A DNA stretch of 64,000 nucleotides, taken from positions 248,001 through 312,000 of the forward strand of contig NZ_JALPVL010000004.1 in assembly GCF_023544465.1 (NCBI RefSeq), in the 5' to 3' direction. Position 1 is the stretch's first letter; every line of letters starts with the position of its first letter. Shown here in pieces: positions 43,444 to 55,693 of the stretch. A program made the translations under genes and the position numbers. Source of the stretch: Paractinoplanes maris (lineage in GTDB: Bacteria; Actinomycetota; Actinomycetes; Mycobacteriales; Micromonosporaceae). Below the pieces are notes generated by a model that made no database searches, was not told the origin of the DNA, and saw only the letters and a list, made by a program, of their open reading frames with translations.

Positions 43444-44157
43444 ATGCCAGGACCACGTCGCCGGTCGATCCTGGTCTCCCGGCTGGCCGACCGCCCGCTC
43501 GGCCGCCCGCAGAACGTCATCCTGGACGAGCTGCGCGGCATCATCCTGGACGGGCAGGTGCCGCCGGGTTCGGCCATCCCCCTCGACGCCGTCGCGACCG
43601 CCTTCGGCGTGAGCCGGATCCCCGTACGCGAAGCTCTGATGACCTTGATCGGTGAGGGGCTCGTCGATCACCGGCCCAACGGCGGTTACCGCGTGGCCAC
43701 GATGACCGTGCGCGAGTTCGCCGAGATCTACCTGGTGCGCGAGGCCCTCGAGACGGCCGGGCTGCGGGCGGCCGTCGAGCTGGCCTGCCGGGACGACGAC
43801 GAGCAGGCCCGGGCGGCGCACTCCGCCCTCGACGAGGCGATCAGGGCGTACGACGGCAGGCTCTACCACCGCGAGAGCCGGCGTTTCCACCTGGCGCTGA
43901 TCCGGCCGTGCCGGATGAGGCGCCTGCTGCACATGCTCGACCTGGCCTGGAACCAGACCGAACCGCTGCAACCGATGTCGCATCTGGACAGTGCCGAGCG
44001 CGAGCTGCTGCACGCCGATCACGCGGGCATGCTCGCCGCCTTCTGCGCCCGCGACCCGGAGGCGCTGACCGCCGTCTTCGCCGTCCACCATCACCGGCTG
44101 CAGGCCGCGATCGGTGCGCTGCCGCAGGACACCGGCCTGTTCGAGATCGAAGGCTGA
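43444..44157 (+). CDS. GntR-family regulator with FCD domain
   Basis: A 237-residue regulator. The winged helix is ILDELRGIILDGQVPPGSAI, VATAFGVSRIPVREALMTLI, GEGLVDHRPNGGYRVA. The C-terminal FCD domain, an all-helical ligand pocket with a metal site, shows EIYLVREALETAGLRAAVEL, then FHLALIRPCRMRRLLHML and the His-rich VFAVHHHRLQAAIG. It is 54 bases upstream of the permease-racemase pair on the same strand and probably senses a hydantoin-, allantoin- or purine-like compound. A short ATATAC element lies in the gap at about 44159. Confidence 0.92.
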   Translation: MPGPRRRSILVSRLADRPLGRPQNVILDELRGIILDGQVPPGSAIPLDAVATAFGVSRIPVREALMTLIGEGLVDHRPNGGYRVATMTVREFAEIYLVREALETAGLRAAVELACRDDDEQARAAHSALDEAIRAYDGRLYHRESRRFHLALIRPCRMRRLLHMLDLAWNQTEPLQPMSHLDSAERELLHADHAGMLAAFCARDPEALTAVFAVHHHRLQAAIGALPQDTGLFEIEG

Positions 44158-44211
44158 AGATATACAGTTCCGCTCATCGCGGTGAAACGTCGGATTCCTA
44201 GCGTGACCGCC

Positions 44212-45711
44212 ATGGCCGACATCACAACGAGCAAGCCCCAGGACGTGGTCGAAGCCGCCGGCATGCCGGTCGGCAGCGGCGTCATCAAACCCTCGTACGA
44301 TCCGCGTCTGACCAACGAAGACCTGGCGCCCCTCGCGAAACAGCACTGGGGCTCCTACAACATCTTCGCCTTCTGGATGTCCGACGTGCACAGCGTCGGC
44401 GGCTACGTGACCGCGGGCAGCCTGTTCGCGCTGGGCCTGTCGAGCTGGCAGGTGCTGGTCTCGCTGGTGGTCGGCATCACCATCGTCTACTTCTTCTGCA
44501 ACCTGGTGGCCAAGCCCAGCCAGGTCACCGGCGTGCCCTATCCGGTGATCAACCGGGTGGCGTTCGGGGTGCTCGGCGCCAACGTGCCGGCCATCATCCG
44601 CGGGGTGATCGCGGTCGCCTGGTACGGCATCCAGACCTATCTGGCCTCGGCCGCCCTCGACATCGTGGTGCTCAAGCTCTGGCCCAGCCTGGCCCCGTAC
44701 GCCGATGTCGACCAGTACGGGTTCCTCGGCCTGCCACTGCTCGGCTGGTGCACGTACGCCCTGCTCTGGGTCCTGCAGGCGGCCGTGTTCTGGACCGGGA
44801 TGGAGACGATCCGCAAGTTCATCGACTTCTGCGGCCCGGCCGTCTACGTCGTCATGATCCTGCTCTGCGGCTACCTGATCCACAAGGCGGGCTGGAACCA
44901 GATCGACCTGAATCTGGGTGACGTGAAGTACCACGGCTGGGACGCGGTGCCGGTCATGCTGGGGGCCGTCGCGCTCGTCGTGTCGTACTTCTCCGGCCCG
45001 ATGCTCAACTTCGGTGACTTCTCCCGGTACGGCAAATCGTTCGGCGCGGTCAAGAAGGGCAACCTGCTCGGCCTGCCGCTGAACTTCCTGTTCTTCGCGA
45101 TCCTCGTGGTCGTCACCGCTTCGCTGACCCTGCCCGTCTTCGGCGAGCTGATCACCGACCCGGTCGAGACCGTGTCGCGGATCGACAGCACGTTCGCGAT
45201 CGCCCTGGGCGCGCTGACCTTCACCATCGCCACGATCGGCATCAACATCGTCGCCAACTTCATCTCCCCGGCCTTCGACTTCTCCAACGTCAGCCCGCAG
45301 CGGATCAGCTGGCGGATGGGCGGCATGATCGCCGCGGTCGGCTCGGTGCTGCTGACTCCGTGGAACCTCTACAACAACCCCGAGGTCATCCACTACACGC
45401 TGGAGACGCTGGGTGCCTTCATCGGCCCGCTGTTCGGCGTGCTGATCGCCGACTACTACCTGATCCGCCGGCAGAAGGTCGACGTCGACGCCATGTTCAC
45501 GATGTCGCCCGAGGGCCGCTACCACTACAAGAAGGGCTACCACCCGCCGGCGATCATCGCGACCGCGGCCGGCGCGATCATCGCGATGATCCCGGTGCTG
45601 TGGACCGGTGGGCCCGGCATGCACACCACCGCGCAGTACAGCTGGTTCATCGGCATGGGCCTCGGCTTCGTGGTCTACCTCGCGCTGACCCGCCGGACGC
45701 GGTTCGCGTGA
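44212..45711 (+). CDS. NCS1-family nucleobase/hydantoin/allantoin permease
   Basis: A 499-residue permease with twelve predicted helices. NCS1 hallmarks are present: LTNEDLAPLAKQHWGSYNIF, FWMSDVHSVGGYVTAGSLFA, and the loop with FGVLGANVPAIIRGVIAVAW and YGIQTYLASAAL. LTPWNLYN and IADYYLIRRQKVDVDAMF lie near the end. Of the family, the sequence reads most like allantoin or hydantoin carriers, and the downstream racemase supports that. Start choice is soft: ATG 44212 is used, and GTG 44203 or 44182 are possible; none has a good ribosome-binding site. Confidence 0.9.
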   Translation: MADITTSKPQDVVEAAGMPVGSGVIKPSYDPRLTNEDLAPLAKQHWGSYNIFAFWMSDVHSVGGYVTAGSLFALGLSSWQVLVSLVVGITIVYFFCNLVAKPSQVTGVPYPVINRVAFGVLGANVPAIIRGVIAVAWYGIQTYLASAALDIVVLKLWPSLAPYADVDQYGFLGLPLLGWCTYALLWVLQAAVFWTGMETIRKFIDFCGPAVYVVMILLCGYLIHKAGWNQIDLNLGDVKYHGWDAVPVMLGAVALVVSYFSGPMLNFGDFSRYGKSFGAVKKGNLLGLPLNFLFFAILVVVTASLTLPVFGELITDPVETVSRIDSTFAIALGALTFTIATIGINIVANFISPAFDFSNVSPQRISWRMGGMIAAVGSVLLTPWNLYNNPEVIHYTLETLGAFIGPLFGVLIADYYLIRRQKVDVDAMFTMSPEGRYHYKKGYHPPAIIATAAGAIIAMIPVLWTGGPGMHTTAQYSWFIGMGLGFVVYLALTRRTRFA

Positions 45712-46439
45712 GGATCCAGGTCATCAACCCCAACACCACGGTGTCGATGACCGCGCTGATCGCGGCGAACGCCCGGGCCGTCGCCGGCCCGGGCACCGTC
45801 GTGGAAGCGGTCACCCCGGCGACCGGTCCGGCGTCGATCGAAAGTCACTACGACGAGGCGCTGGCGGTGCCGGGCGTCCTGGCCGCGATCGCCGAGGGGG
45901 AGCGGTCCGGCGCCGACGGATACGTGCTGGCCTGCTTCGGCGACCCGGGTCTGGACGCGGCCCGCGAGCTGGCGGCCGGCCCGGTCGTCGGCCTGGCCGA
46001 GGCGGCCATGCACGCCGCCACGCTGGTCGGTCGCGGTTTCAGCGTGGTCACGACCCTTTCCCGTACGCGGGGACGAGCGCACGACCTGGCCGGTCGCTAT
46101 GTGGCGGCGGGCGCCTGCCGGGGCGTGCACGCCTGCGAGGTGCCCGTCCTCGAGCTGGAGACCGACCCGTCGGCCCGCAAGCGGGTGGTCGATCTGGCCC
46201 GCCAGGCCCTGGACCGCGACGGCTCGGACACCATCGTCCTCGGCTGCGCGGGCCTGGCCGGGCTGGCCGCCGGGGTCTCGGCCGAGCTCGGCGTCCCGGT
46301 CGTCGACGGCGTGACCGTGGCCACCCTGATGGTGCAGTCGCTGGTCACACTCGGCCTGCGCACGTCGGCCCGTGACGAGTACGCCCGGCCACCGGCCAAG
46401 CACTACACCGGGATCCTGAACGCCTTCACGCTCGCGTGA
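45708..46439 (+). CDS. Asp/Glu/hydantoin racemase family protein (allantoin racemase-like)
   Basis: A 243-residue racemase-fold enzyme. It opens with the family start MRIQVINPNTTVSMTALI and has both catalytic-cysteine regions: YVLACFGDPGLDAARELA, and IVLGCAGLAGLAAG. Also conserved are GLAEAAMHAATL and FSVVTTLSRT. It would interconvert enantiomers of hydantoins or of allantoin, feeding an enantioselective hydrolase. The GTG overlaps the permease stop by four bases. Its end overlaps the end of the convergent diguanylate cyclase gene by 37 bases. No hydantoinase or allantoinase gene lies nearby. Confidence 0.92.
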   Translation: MRIQVINPNTTVSMTALIAANARAVAGPGTVVEAVTPATGPASIESHYDEALAVPGVLAAIAEGERSGADGYVLACFGDPGLDAARELAAGPVVGLAEAAMHAATLVGRGFSVVTTLSRTRGRAHDLAGRYVAAGACRGVHACEVPVLELETDPSARKRVVDLARQALDRDGSDTIVLGCAGLAGLAAGVSAELGVPVVDGVTVATLMVQSLVTLGLRTSARDEYARPPAKHYTGILNAFTLA

Positions 46440-47857
46440 GCCGTCTTCTCCGCGTACATCTCGGCGTCGGCCGCGGCCAGCAACGCGTCGGCGTCGGGGT
46501 GGGACAGGTGGGCGGCCGTGGCCACGCCGATGCTGACCCCGACCGGATAGAGGTCGTCCCCCCGGCGTACGGGCCGGGCCACCAGCCCGCGGAGGCGCTC
46601 GACCAGGGCGCGGGCGTCCTCGTCGCCGGAAACGCCGTCGGCCAGCACCACGAACTCGTCACCGCCCAGACGCGCGGCCACGTCACCCGGGCGCATCGCG
46701 GTGACCAGCCGGCGGGCGAACTCGACCAGCACGAAGTCGCCGGCCGCGTGCCCGTACCGGTCGTTGACCTGCTTGAAGCCGTCCAGGTCGAGATAGAGGA
46801 CCACGGGTCCGCCATTGCCGTCACGTGACCGGGACAGAGCCAGATCGAGGCGTGACAGCAGTGCCGGACGGTTGGCCAGGCCGGTCAGCTGGTCGCGTTC
46901 CGCCTGGTCGGTCAGGACCGCCCGGATGCGTTCCTGCTCCCGCACGACCAGGACGAACCGCACGAGGATCAACGTGGTCAGCAGCACCACCGAGACCAGA
47001 AGGGAGGCGCGGCTGAGCACGCTGTCGAACGAGTGGAGAGCCGCCGTCACCGGCAGCACCAGCAACGAGAGGCCGAGGAAGATCACCCGCGCCGGATGCA
47101 GCCGCTCGTCCCCGGCGGTCGTCTCGGCGATCCGGCCGGCCTCCGGATGCACCATCGCCGCCACGAGCAGGCTGTTGGCGACGAGCAGCAGGCCGTCCAG
47201 GCAGTCGGTGTCCAGGGACATCTGGGGGAACAGTTCCGGCAGGACGGAGATGCCCACATCCCCGGCCAGGGTGAGCGCGAGCGCGGCGACCAGGTAGCGC
47301 GCCGGGCCTCGCTTCGACCCCGGGGAAAGCACGAGCAGGGCGATGGCGGCGAACAGCAGCACGTCGCCGAACGGGTAGAACGCGCCGAAGACCAGCTCGA
47401 GCGACAGTCGTTCGGTCTCGACGGCCGGCAGGATCAGGAACTGCCAGAACAGCCAGGCGACCACGGTGGCCATGGCCAGGCCGTCGAGCAGGCCCTCGCG
47501 CAGGCGGCCCGGCGCGCGCAGCTGGGTGAGCCGCACGAGTCCGGCCGCCAGCAGGGGATAGCCCGAAATCCACAGCGCGTCGGACGGGGAGACGCCCGGC
47601 AGCGAGCCGAAGAGCCAGGTCAGCGCGTCGAAGAGCAGATCGCCGACGAGCCACACCGACAGGGCGGCCACGATGAAGGCGTACCCGGATCGGGCCGGGC
47701 CCCGCAGGGTGCGCCACCGCCCCCAGGCCAGCGCGACCAGGGCGCAGAAGGTGATCAGGTAGGACCAGTGGGCGGTCGGTGTGCCCGGCAGGATCACCGA
47801 CAACGAGCCCGCCGTCGCGGCCACTGTCGGCACCAGGATGGCCGGGACACGTCTCAT
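46403..47857 (-). CDS. Membrane-bound diguanylate cyclase
   Basis: A 484-residue protein. About 290 residues form eight to ten membrane helices, of a multi-helix sensor kind that may be specific to actinobacteria. A short helical linker (VVREQERIRAVLTDQAERD) joins it to the GGDEF domain, QLTGLANRPALLSRLDLAL onwards. The active loop LGGDEF is exact, and RPGD five residues before it is the product-inhibition I-site, so the enzyme should make cyclic di-GMP and be feedback regulated. There is no EAL domain. In this group c-di-GMP controls development through BldD. The 3' end overlaps that of the racemase gene. Confidence 0.93.
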   Translation of the reverse strand: MRRVPAILVPTVAATAGSLSVILPGTPTAHWSYLITFCALVALAWGRWRTLRGPARSGYAFIVAALSVWLVGDLLFDALTWLFGSLPGVSPSDALWISGYPLLAAGLVRLTQLRAPGRLREGLLDGLAMATVVAWLFWQFLILPAVETERLSLELVFGAFYPFGDVLLFAAIALLVLSPGSKRGPARYLVAALALTLAGDVGISVLPELFPQMSLDTDCLDGLLLVANSLLVAAMVHPEAGRIAETTAGDERLHPARVIFLGLSLLVLPVTAALHSFDSVLSRASLLVSVVLLTTLILVRFVLVVREQERIRAVLTDQAERDQLTGLANRPALLSRLDLALSRSRDGNGGPVVLYLDLDGFKQVNDRYGHAAGDFVLVEFARRLVTAMRPGDVAARLGGDEFVVLADGVSGDEDARALVERLRGLVARPVRRGDDLYPVGVSIGVATAAHLSHPDADALLAAADAEMYAEKTAHASVKAFRIPV

Positions 47858-47911
47858 GCCGTGCCCATCGGCTGCGGACGGCCGGTGTCAAGACAAACGG
47901 ATGTTCGGCTC

Positions 47912-48559
47912 CTACCAGCCGCGTTCGCGCCATTCGGCCAGGTGGGGGCGCTGCTCGCCGAGCGTGGAGTCGTTGCCGTGGCCCGGATAGAACCAGGTGT
48001 CGTCGGGCAGCCGGTTGAACAGCTTCAGTTCGACGTCGTCGAGCAGGGACTGGAAGTTGTCCTTGTTGCCGCGGGTGTTGCCGACGCCGCCCGGGAAGAG
48101 GCTGTCGCCGGTGAACAGGTGGGCGGTGCCCCGCGGGTCCTGGAAGAGCAGGGCGATCGAGCCGGGCGTGTGGCCGACCAGGTGGATCACCTCGAGGGCG
48201 TGCTCGCCCACCGCGACCAGGTCGCCCTCGCGCACGGTGCCGGTGACGACCGGGATCTCGGCGGCGTCGTCGGTGTGGGCGAGCGACGAGGCGCCGGTGG
48301 CCTCGACCACCTCGGCCAGCGCCTGCCAGTGGTCACCGTGGCGGTGGGTCGTCACGATCGTCTCCAGGCCCGACGGGCCGGCCAGGTCGATCAGCGTCCG
48401 CGCGTCGGCGGCGGCGTCGATCAGGATCTGCTCGTCGCCGCTGCGCAGCAGGTAGGCGTTGTTGTCCATCTCGCCCACCGACACCTTGACGATGGTCAGG
48501 CTGCCCAGGTCACGGACGGCGGGCTCGCCGCCGCGGGTCACTTCACCGGTGTACGCCAC
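47912..48559 (-). CDS. Metallo-beta-lactamase-fold hydrolase (glyoxalase II-like)
   Basis: A 215-residue metallo-hydrolase. The zinc motif is TTHRHGDHWQAL (HxHxDH), further ligands are in LVGHTPGSIALLF, the bridging Asp is in LFTGDSLFPGGVGNT, and YPGHGNDSTLGEQRPHL provides the last His. The family hydrolyses thioesters such as S-lactoyl-thiol. It begins three bases after the upstream maleylpyruvate-isomerase-like gene; GTG at 48559 is chosen because AGGTGG lies eight bases before it, with a GTG at 48571 as alternative. Coupling to a mycothiol-type enzyme suggests that the thiol is mycothiol. Confidence 0.9.
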   Translation of the reverse strand: MAYTGEVTRGGEPAVRDLGSLTIVKVSVGEMDNNAYLLRSGDEQILIDAAADARTLIDLAGPSGLETIVTTHRHGDHWQALAEVVEATGASSLAHTDDAAEIPVVTGTVREGDLVAVGEHALEVIHLVGHTPGSIALLFQDPRGTAHLFTGDSLFPGGVGNTRGNKDNFQSLLDDVELKLFNRLPDDTWFYPGHGNDSTLGEQRPHLAEWRERGW

Positions 48560-48561
48560 TG

Positions 48562-49266
48562 TTACTTCCACCTCGCGGGGGTCGGGAGCTCGCCGTCGGG
48601 CGAGACGGTCAGGTCGGTGCCGTCGTGCCGGCCCGCCAGCCAGGCGGCGATCGACCTGGTCGGGCCGCCGACGACCGGCGGGCTGGGCGCGGAGCCGATG
48701 GTCAGCACGTGCTCGATGCCGTAGGGCCGCAGCTGCAGGGCGGGCCAGTCGTCCGTCGCGCCGGCCACGATCTCGCGCAGCAGGCGCAGCGAGAACGCGT
48801 CCGACCACTCGGCGGGCGTGTAACCCAGGCCGAGGTCGACGTGATGCACGGTCACCTCGCGCAGGCGGGTCCACGGCAGGGCGGCCGCCGACTGACCCAG
48901 CCAGGGCAGGAAGACCGCCCAGGCCTCGGCCGGCATGGCCGCGGCGGCGTCGGCGAAGCGCTCGTGCGAGGCGCGGATGTCCTCGAGCTGGTCGCGCAAC
49001 GGCCGGGCGGCGCCGTCCTGGATGCCGGTCTCGCGGGCCTCGGGCGACGGGTACGGCGGGGTCTCGACACCGGTGCGGGCCGTGGTGAGCAGGTTGGTCA
49101 GCGCGTCGGCGTTGCGGGCCACGTGGGTCAGCACGTGCCCGACCGTCCACCCGGGCAAACGGGACGGCGAGCCCACAGCCGCCGGATCAAGGTCGGCCGC
49201 GCTGCGCAGCAGCTCGTCGGTGGCTCGATCTACGTCGGTCAAAAGGACTAGTGGATCCATAGTCAC
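48562..49266 (-). CDS. Maleylpyruvate-isomerase-family (DinB-like) mycothiol-dependent enzyme
   Basis: A 234-residue protein. The N-terminal four-helix metal-binding domain shows LPGWTVGHVLTHVARNADAL and the later HHVDLGLGY, supplying the His residues of the zinc site; the C-terminal domain ends in LAGRHDGTDLTVSPDG. The family uses mycothiol as nucleophile in isomerisation or conjugation. The start is the GTG at 49266 (ATG 49260 also possible). A TAGGGT box ends seven bases before the GTG, so the transcript may be leaderless. The MBL hydrolase follows at once and may release the thiol from the product. Confidence 0.88.
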   Translation of the reverse strand: MTMDPLVLLTDVDRATDELLRSAADLDPAAVGSPSRLPGWTVGHVLTHVARNADALTNLLTTARTGVETPPYPSPEARETGIQDGAARPLRDQLEDIRASHERFADAAAAMPAEAWAVFLPWLGQSAAALPWTRLREVTVHHVDLGLGYTPAEWSDAFSLRLLREIVAGATDDWPALQLRPYGIEHVLTIGSAPSPPVVGGPTRSIAAWLAGRHDGTDLTVSPDGELPTPARWK

Positions 49267-49454
49267 GGTGAGAACCCTAGTGGGTCGGAAATCAGTTTCG
49301 CTGCCGTAGCGGCGACCGTACCGTCGGTGCAGACGCGCCGATCAGATCTCGCGGAGGAGGTGGGGAGCGTGCTGTTCGTTCTGGCGTCCCTTCACCCGGA
49401 GGCCTTCGCCTGACCCGCGGGTCCGGCGATCCTCCCTTTCCGAAACGGGTTCCC

Positions 49455-50492
49455 ATGTCGCACGATCTGTCCCAGCTCGGCTGGGACGAGTTCCTCGCAT
49501 CCGCCTACCGCCCCTTCGACCGTTCCGACGCCACCGCCGGCCGTGTGCTGCGGGCCGATCGCGGCGTCTGCACCGTGCTCGACGCGACCGGCGCCGGCCG
49601 GGCCAGCCTCGGCGGCTCCGTGCTGCTCAAGGCCGCCCACGATCCGGCTCTGCTGCCCTGTGCCGGCGACTGGGTGGTGCAACGTCACTGGCCCGACCGC
49701 CGGACCACGGTCGAAGCCGTCCTGCCCCGGCGGACCTGCCTGATCCGCCGCACCTCCGACAAGGACAGCACCGGTCAGGTCCTGGCGGCCAACATGGACA
49801 CTGTGGCCGTGGTCGAGCCGATCCACCCGGAGCCGGACGACGCCCGCATCGAGCGCCTGCTCGCCCTGGCCTGGGAGTCCGGCGCCCGGCCGCTGCTCGT
49901 GCTGACCAAGGCCGACACGGCGGCCGACCCGGAGGCGATCACCCGGCAGGTCGCCGAGATCGCGCCGGGTGTGCCGGTGGTCGCGGTGAGTGCGCGGCTC
50001 TCGCTCGGCGTCGAGCAACTGCGGGCGTACGCCGGGAAGGGTCGCACCCTGGCCCTGCTGGGCCGGTCCGGGGCCGGGAAGTCGACGCTGGTCAACGCCC
50101 TGGCCGGGACGACCGTCATGCCGGTTCAGCAGATCCGCGACGTCGACGGCAAGGGCCGGCACACGACCGCGTACCGGAATCTGGTCCTGCTGGCCGGGGG
50201 CGGGGCCGTCCTGGACACGCCGGGCATCCGCGGAGTCGGCCTGCTGGACACCGCCGAGGGGCTGAGCCGCGCCTTCGCCGACGTCACCGAGCTGGCCGGG
50301 GGGTGCCGCTTCGACGACTGCCGGCACGAGTCGGAACCGGACTGCGCGGTGACGCTCGCGGTCGCCGACGGCACGCTCGCGCCGCGCCGGCTGGCCAGCT
50401 GGCGCAAGCTGAGGCACGAGATCGAGATCGAGTCGGCCCGTCAGTCGGCTCGGCTGACCGGGGCGGCCGGGCACCGCCGCAGGCGTTCCTGA
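49455..50492 (+). CDS. rsgA: Ribosome small-subunit biogenesis GTPase RsgA
   Basis: A 345-residue circularly permuted GTPase that helps 30S maturation. The N-terminal OB fold is seen around GRVLRADRGVCTVLDATG. GTPase motifs appear in permuted order: G4 VLTKADT, then G1 LLGRSGAGKSTLVNALAG, the GKGRHTTAYRN segment and G3 DTPGIR. The C-terminal zinc finger is CRFDDCRHESEPDC, the C-x4-C-x-H-x5-C form of the family. The ATG at 49455 is used. It stands alone between two divergent or unrelated units. Confidence 0.96.
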   Translation: MSHDLSQLGWDEFLASAYRPFDRSDATAGRVLRADRGVCTVLDATGAGRASLGGSVLLKAAHDPALLPCAGDWVVQRHWPDRRTTVEAVLPRRTCLIRRTSDKDSTGQVLAANMDTVAVVEPIHPEPDDARIERLLALAWESGARPLLVLTKADTAADPEAITRQVAEIAPGVPVVAVSARLSLGVEQLRAYAGKGRTLALLGRSGAGKSTLVNALAGTTVMPVQQIRDVDGKGRHTTAYRNLVLLAGGGAVLDTPGIRGVGLLDTAEGLSRAFADVTELAGGCRFDDCRHESEPDCAVTLAVADGTLAPRRLASWRKLRHEIEIESARQSARLTGAAGHRRRRS

Positions 50493-50517
50493 CACACCGC
50501 TCTGTCACAATGCACCG

Positions 50518-52311
50518 GTGCGTGCGGTGAAGGAAGTCGTCGAGAACGCCGATTCACGGCTCGAGACGCCCGCTGCCCCGCGCCGCTCCCGGGCCGACCT
50601 CTGGGCCGGGCTCACCTACCTGGTCCTCGCCCTGCTGGTGATGAGCCGGCTGTGGCGCGACCCGAACGGCCGGGTGCTGGCGAACAACGACGACGACCAC
50701 GGCGTCTTCCTGTTCATGCTGGCCCACGGCGAGCGGGTGCTGTTCCACGGCGACAACCCGTTCTTCAGCGACCGGCTCAACGTGCCCGACGGCGTCAACA
50801 TGATGGCCAACACCTCGGTGCTGGCCCTGAGCCTGCCGATGGCGCCGGTCACGCACTGGTTCGGTCCCGGCGTCTCGGTCGCGCTGCTGCTCACGCTCGG
50901 TCTGGCCGGCACCGCCTTCGCCTGGTATTGGGTGCTGTCACGGCACCTGGTGACGAGCCGGGTCGCGGCCTGGATCGGCGGGCTGTGGTGCGGCTTCGCG
51001 CCGACGATGGTCTCGCACGCCAACGGGCATGTGAATTTCGTCAGCCAGTGGGTGCTGCCGTTCATCGTCTGGCAGGTGCTGCGGCTGCGCGAGCCCGGCC
51101 GCCGGTGGCGTGGCGGCGTGATCCTGGGCCTGCTGATCGTGGTGCAGGTCTTCATCAACGAGGAGAGCCTGCTCTTCACCGCGCTGGCCCTCGGCGTCTT
51201 CGTGGTGGCGTACGCGCTGATGGCCCCGGCCCGCGCCCGGAGTGAGGCGCGGCCCCTGCTGGCCGGTCTCGGGGTCGCGGCCGGCCTCTCAGCCGCCCTG
51301 CTGGCCTACCCGTTGTGGTATCAGTTCTTCGCCCCGGGCAACTACCACGGCCAGCCCTTCGCCCCGGACGACTACGCGACCGATCTGGCCTCGCTCGTCG
51401 GGTTCGCGCGGCAGTCGCTGGCCGGCAACGCCGAGCTGACCCGGCAGATGAGTGTGAGCAGCACCGAGGACAACATGTTCTTCGGTCCCGTCGGCTTCCT
51501 GATGGTGGTCGCGTCGGTGGTGGTGCTGTGGCGCTCGGTCGCGGCCCGCGCCCTGGCCGTCTCGGCGCTCGTCCTGCTGGTCGCCTCGATGGGTCCCCGG
51601 CTGGTGGTGTTCGGTCACCAGACCGGCTTCCCGCTGCCGTTCGGCCTGATCAGCCACGTCCCGATCATCGATCTGGTCAGCGTGACCCGGTTCGCGATGG
51701 TGCCGGCGACGATCGCGGGCCTGCTGCTGGCCCTGGCCACCGACCGGATGCGGACGGTCTCGCCGCGCGGGCGGCGGTGGTGGCAGGTGGGCCTGGTGCT
51801 CGCGCTGGTGCCGCTGTTCCCCAAGCCGCTGCCGGTCGTCGAGGGCACCCCGCTGCCGCCGTTGTTCACTCAGGGCACCTGGCGGCAGTACGTGACCGAC
51901 GACCGCAGCCTGGTCACCGTGCCGCTGCCCGAGGTCACGACCGGCCGGGCGGGCATGCGGTGGGCGGCGCTCAACCACCTGGAACACCGGTCGCCCCGGG
52001 GCTACTTCATGGGCCCGGTCAACCCGCCGGTCGACGACACCGGCTCCTGGAACGCGCCCCGCCGGTTCACCTCCGACCTGCTGTGGCAGGTGCAGGCGTA
52101 CGGTGTGCGGCCCCGGCTGACCGGTGCCGACCGCGAGCGGATCACCGCCGACCTGGTCCACTGGCGGGCGGCCGTGGTGGTGCTCGTCCCCGGCAGCCGT
52201 AACGAGGGCCCCCTGCTCGACACCCTCACCACCGCCCTCGGCCCGCCGCGGCAGGTGGGCGGCGTGCAGCTGTGGGACGTACGCTCGTTGCCGGTTCCCC
52301 CGCAAGAGTGA
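50518..52311 (+). CDS. Large polytopic membrane protein, GT-C glycosyltransferase-like
   Basis: A 597-residue protein with about ten membrane helices followed by a soluble C-terminal part of roughly 150 residues. The first loop after helix 1 holds an acidic cluster (RVLANNDDDHGVFLFMLAHG), which in GT-C enzymes binds the lipid-phosphate sugar donor. Other features are GLWCGFAPTMVSHANGHVNF and the late PIIDLVSVTRFAMV. The soluble part reads TQGTWRQYVTDDRSLVTVPL. The likely reaction is sugar transfer from a polyprenyl donor, but donor and acceptor are unknown. The GTG at 50518 lies 26 bases after rsgA. Confidence 0.75.
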   Translation: MRAVKEVVENADSRLETPAAPRRSRADLWAGLTYLVLALLVMSRLWRDPNGRVLANNDDDHGVFLFMLAHGERVLFHGDNPFFSDRLNVPDGVNMMANTSVLALSLPMAPVTHWFGPGVSVALLLTLGLAGTAFAWYWVLSRHLVTSRVAAWIGGLWCGFAPTMVSHANGHVNFVSQWVLPFIVWQVLRLREPGRRWRGGVILGLLIVVQVFINEESLLFTALALGVFVVAYALMAPARARSEARPLLAGLGVAAGLSAALLAYPLWYQFFAPGNYHGQPFAPDDYATDLASLVGFARQSLAGNAELTRQMSVSSTEDNMFFGPVGFLMVVASVVVLWRSVAARALAVSALVLLVASMGPRLVVFGHQTGFPLPFGLISHVPIIDLVSVTRFAMVPATIAGLLLALATDRMRTVSPRGRRWWQVGLVLALVPLFPKPLPVVEGTPLPPLFTQGTWRQYVTDDRSLVTVPLPEVTTGRAGMRWAALNHLEHRSPRGYFMGPVNPPVDDTGSWNAPRRFTSDLLWQVQAYGVRPRLTGADRERITADLVHWRAAVVVLVPGSRNEGPLLDTLTTALGPPRQVGGVQLWDVRSLPVPPQE

Positions 52312-52388
52312 GCTTCTCGCGCCCCCGATGCGGGAATTAGCGCGATGTGACAAGCGCTGCACCTCCTTGGCGCTGTCGGCGGCAAAAC

Positions 52389-52411
52389 TTGTCGTACCCC
52401 CTGGCTAGAGT
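52389..52411 (+). promoter_or_regulatory. PafBC/RecA-NDp-like promoter of uvrA
   Basis: TTGTCGTAC at 52389-52397, eight bases, then TAGAGT at 52406-52411. The same AAAACTTGTC lead-in occurs before uvrB (28259-28268). The uvrA GTG is 48 bases downstream, so this message has a short leader with a ribosome-binding site. Confidence 0.75.
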
Positions 52412-52458
52412 GGCCGCGGCTCTGCTTGATTCATACACCTGTACGGAGAGGCTGGCTG

Positions 52459-55461
<3,003 letters not shown>

Positions 55462-55504
55462 CGGCGGCAGTCATCAGCAACATCACAGGTGACTCATAGC
55501 TACG

Positions 55505-55538
55505 ACGCCCGGTCGGGGACATAACCTCGACCGGGCGT
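55505..55538 (+). terminator. uvrA terminator
   Basis: A 14-bp stem with one mismatch (55505-55518 with 55525-55538) and a 6-base loop, 43 bases after the uvrA stop. It has a short TT tail. Confidence 0.8.
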
Positions 55539-55693
55539 TGCCGCGTGGGGGCAAAAGCCCGCGAACATGGTTAGATCGCCGCGTCCGGCGGCGGAGATTT
55601 TCGCGGTAAGCCTGAACCCGGCAAGCCGCGGCAGCGTAAATAGAGGCGACGCCGCGTGACCACTCACGCGGACCAGGCACTGGAGGGCAAGCG

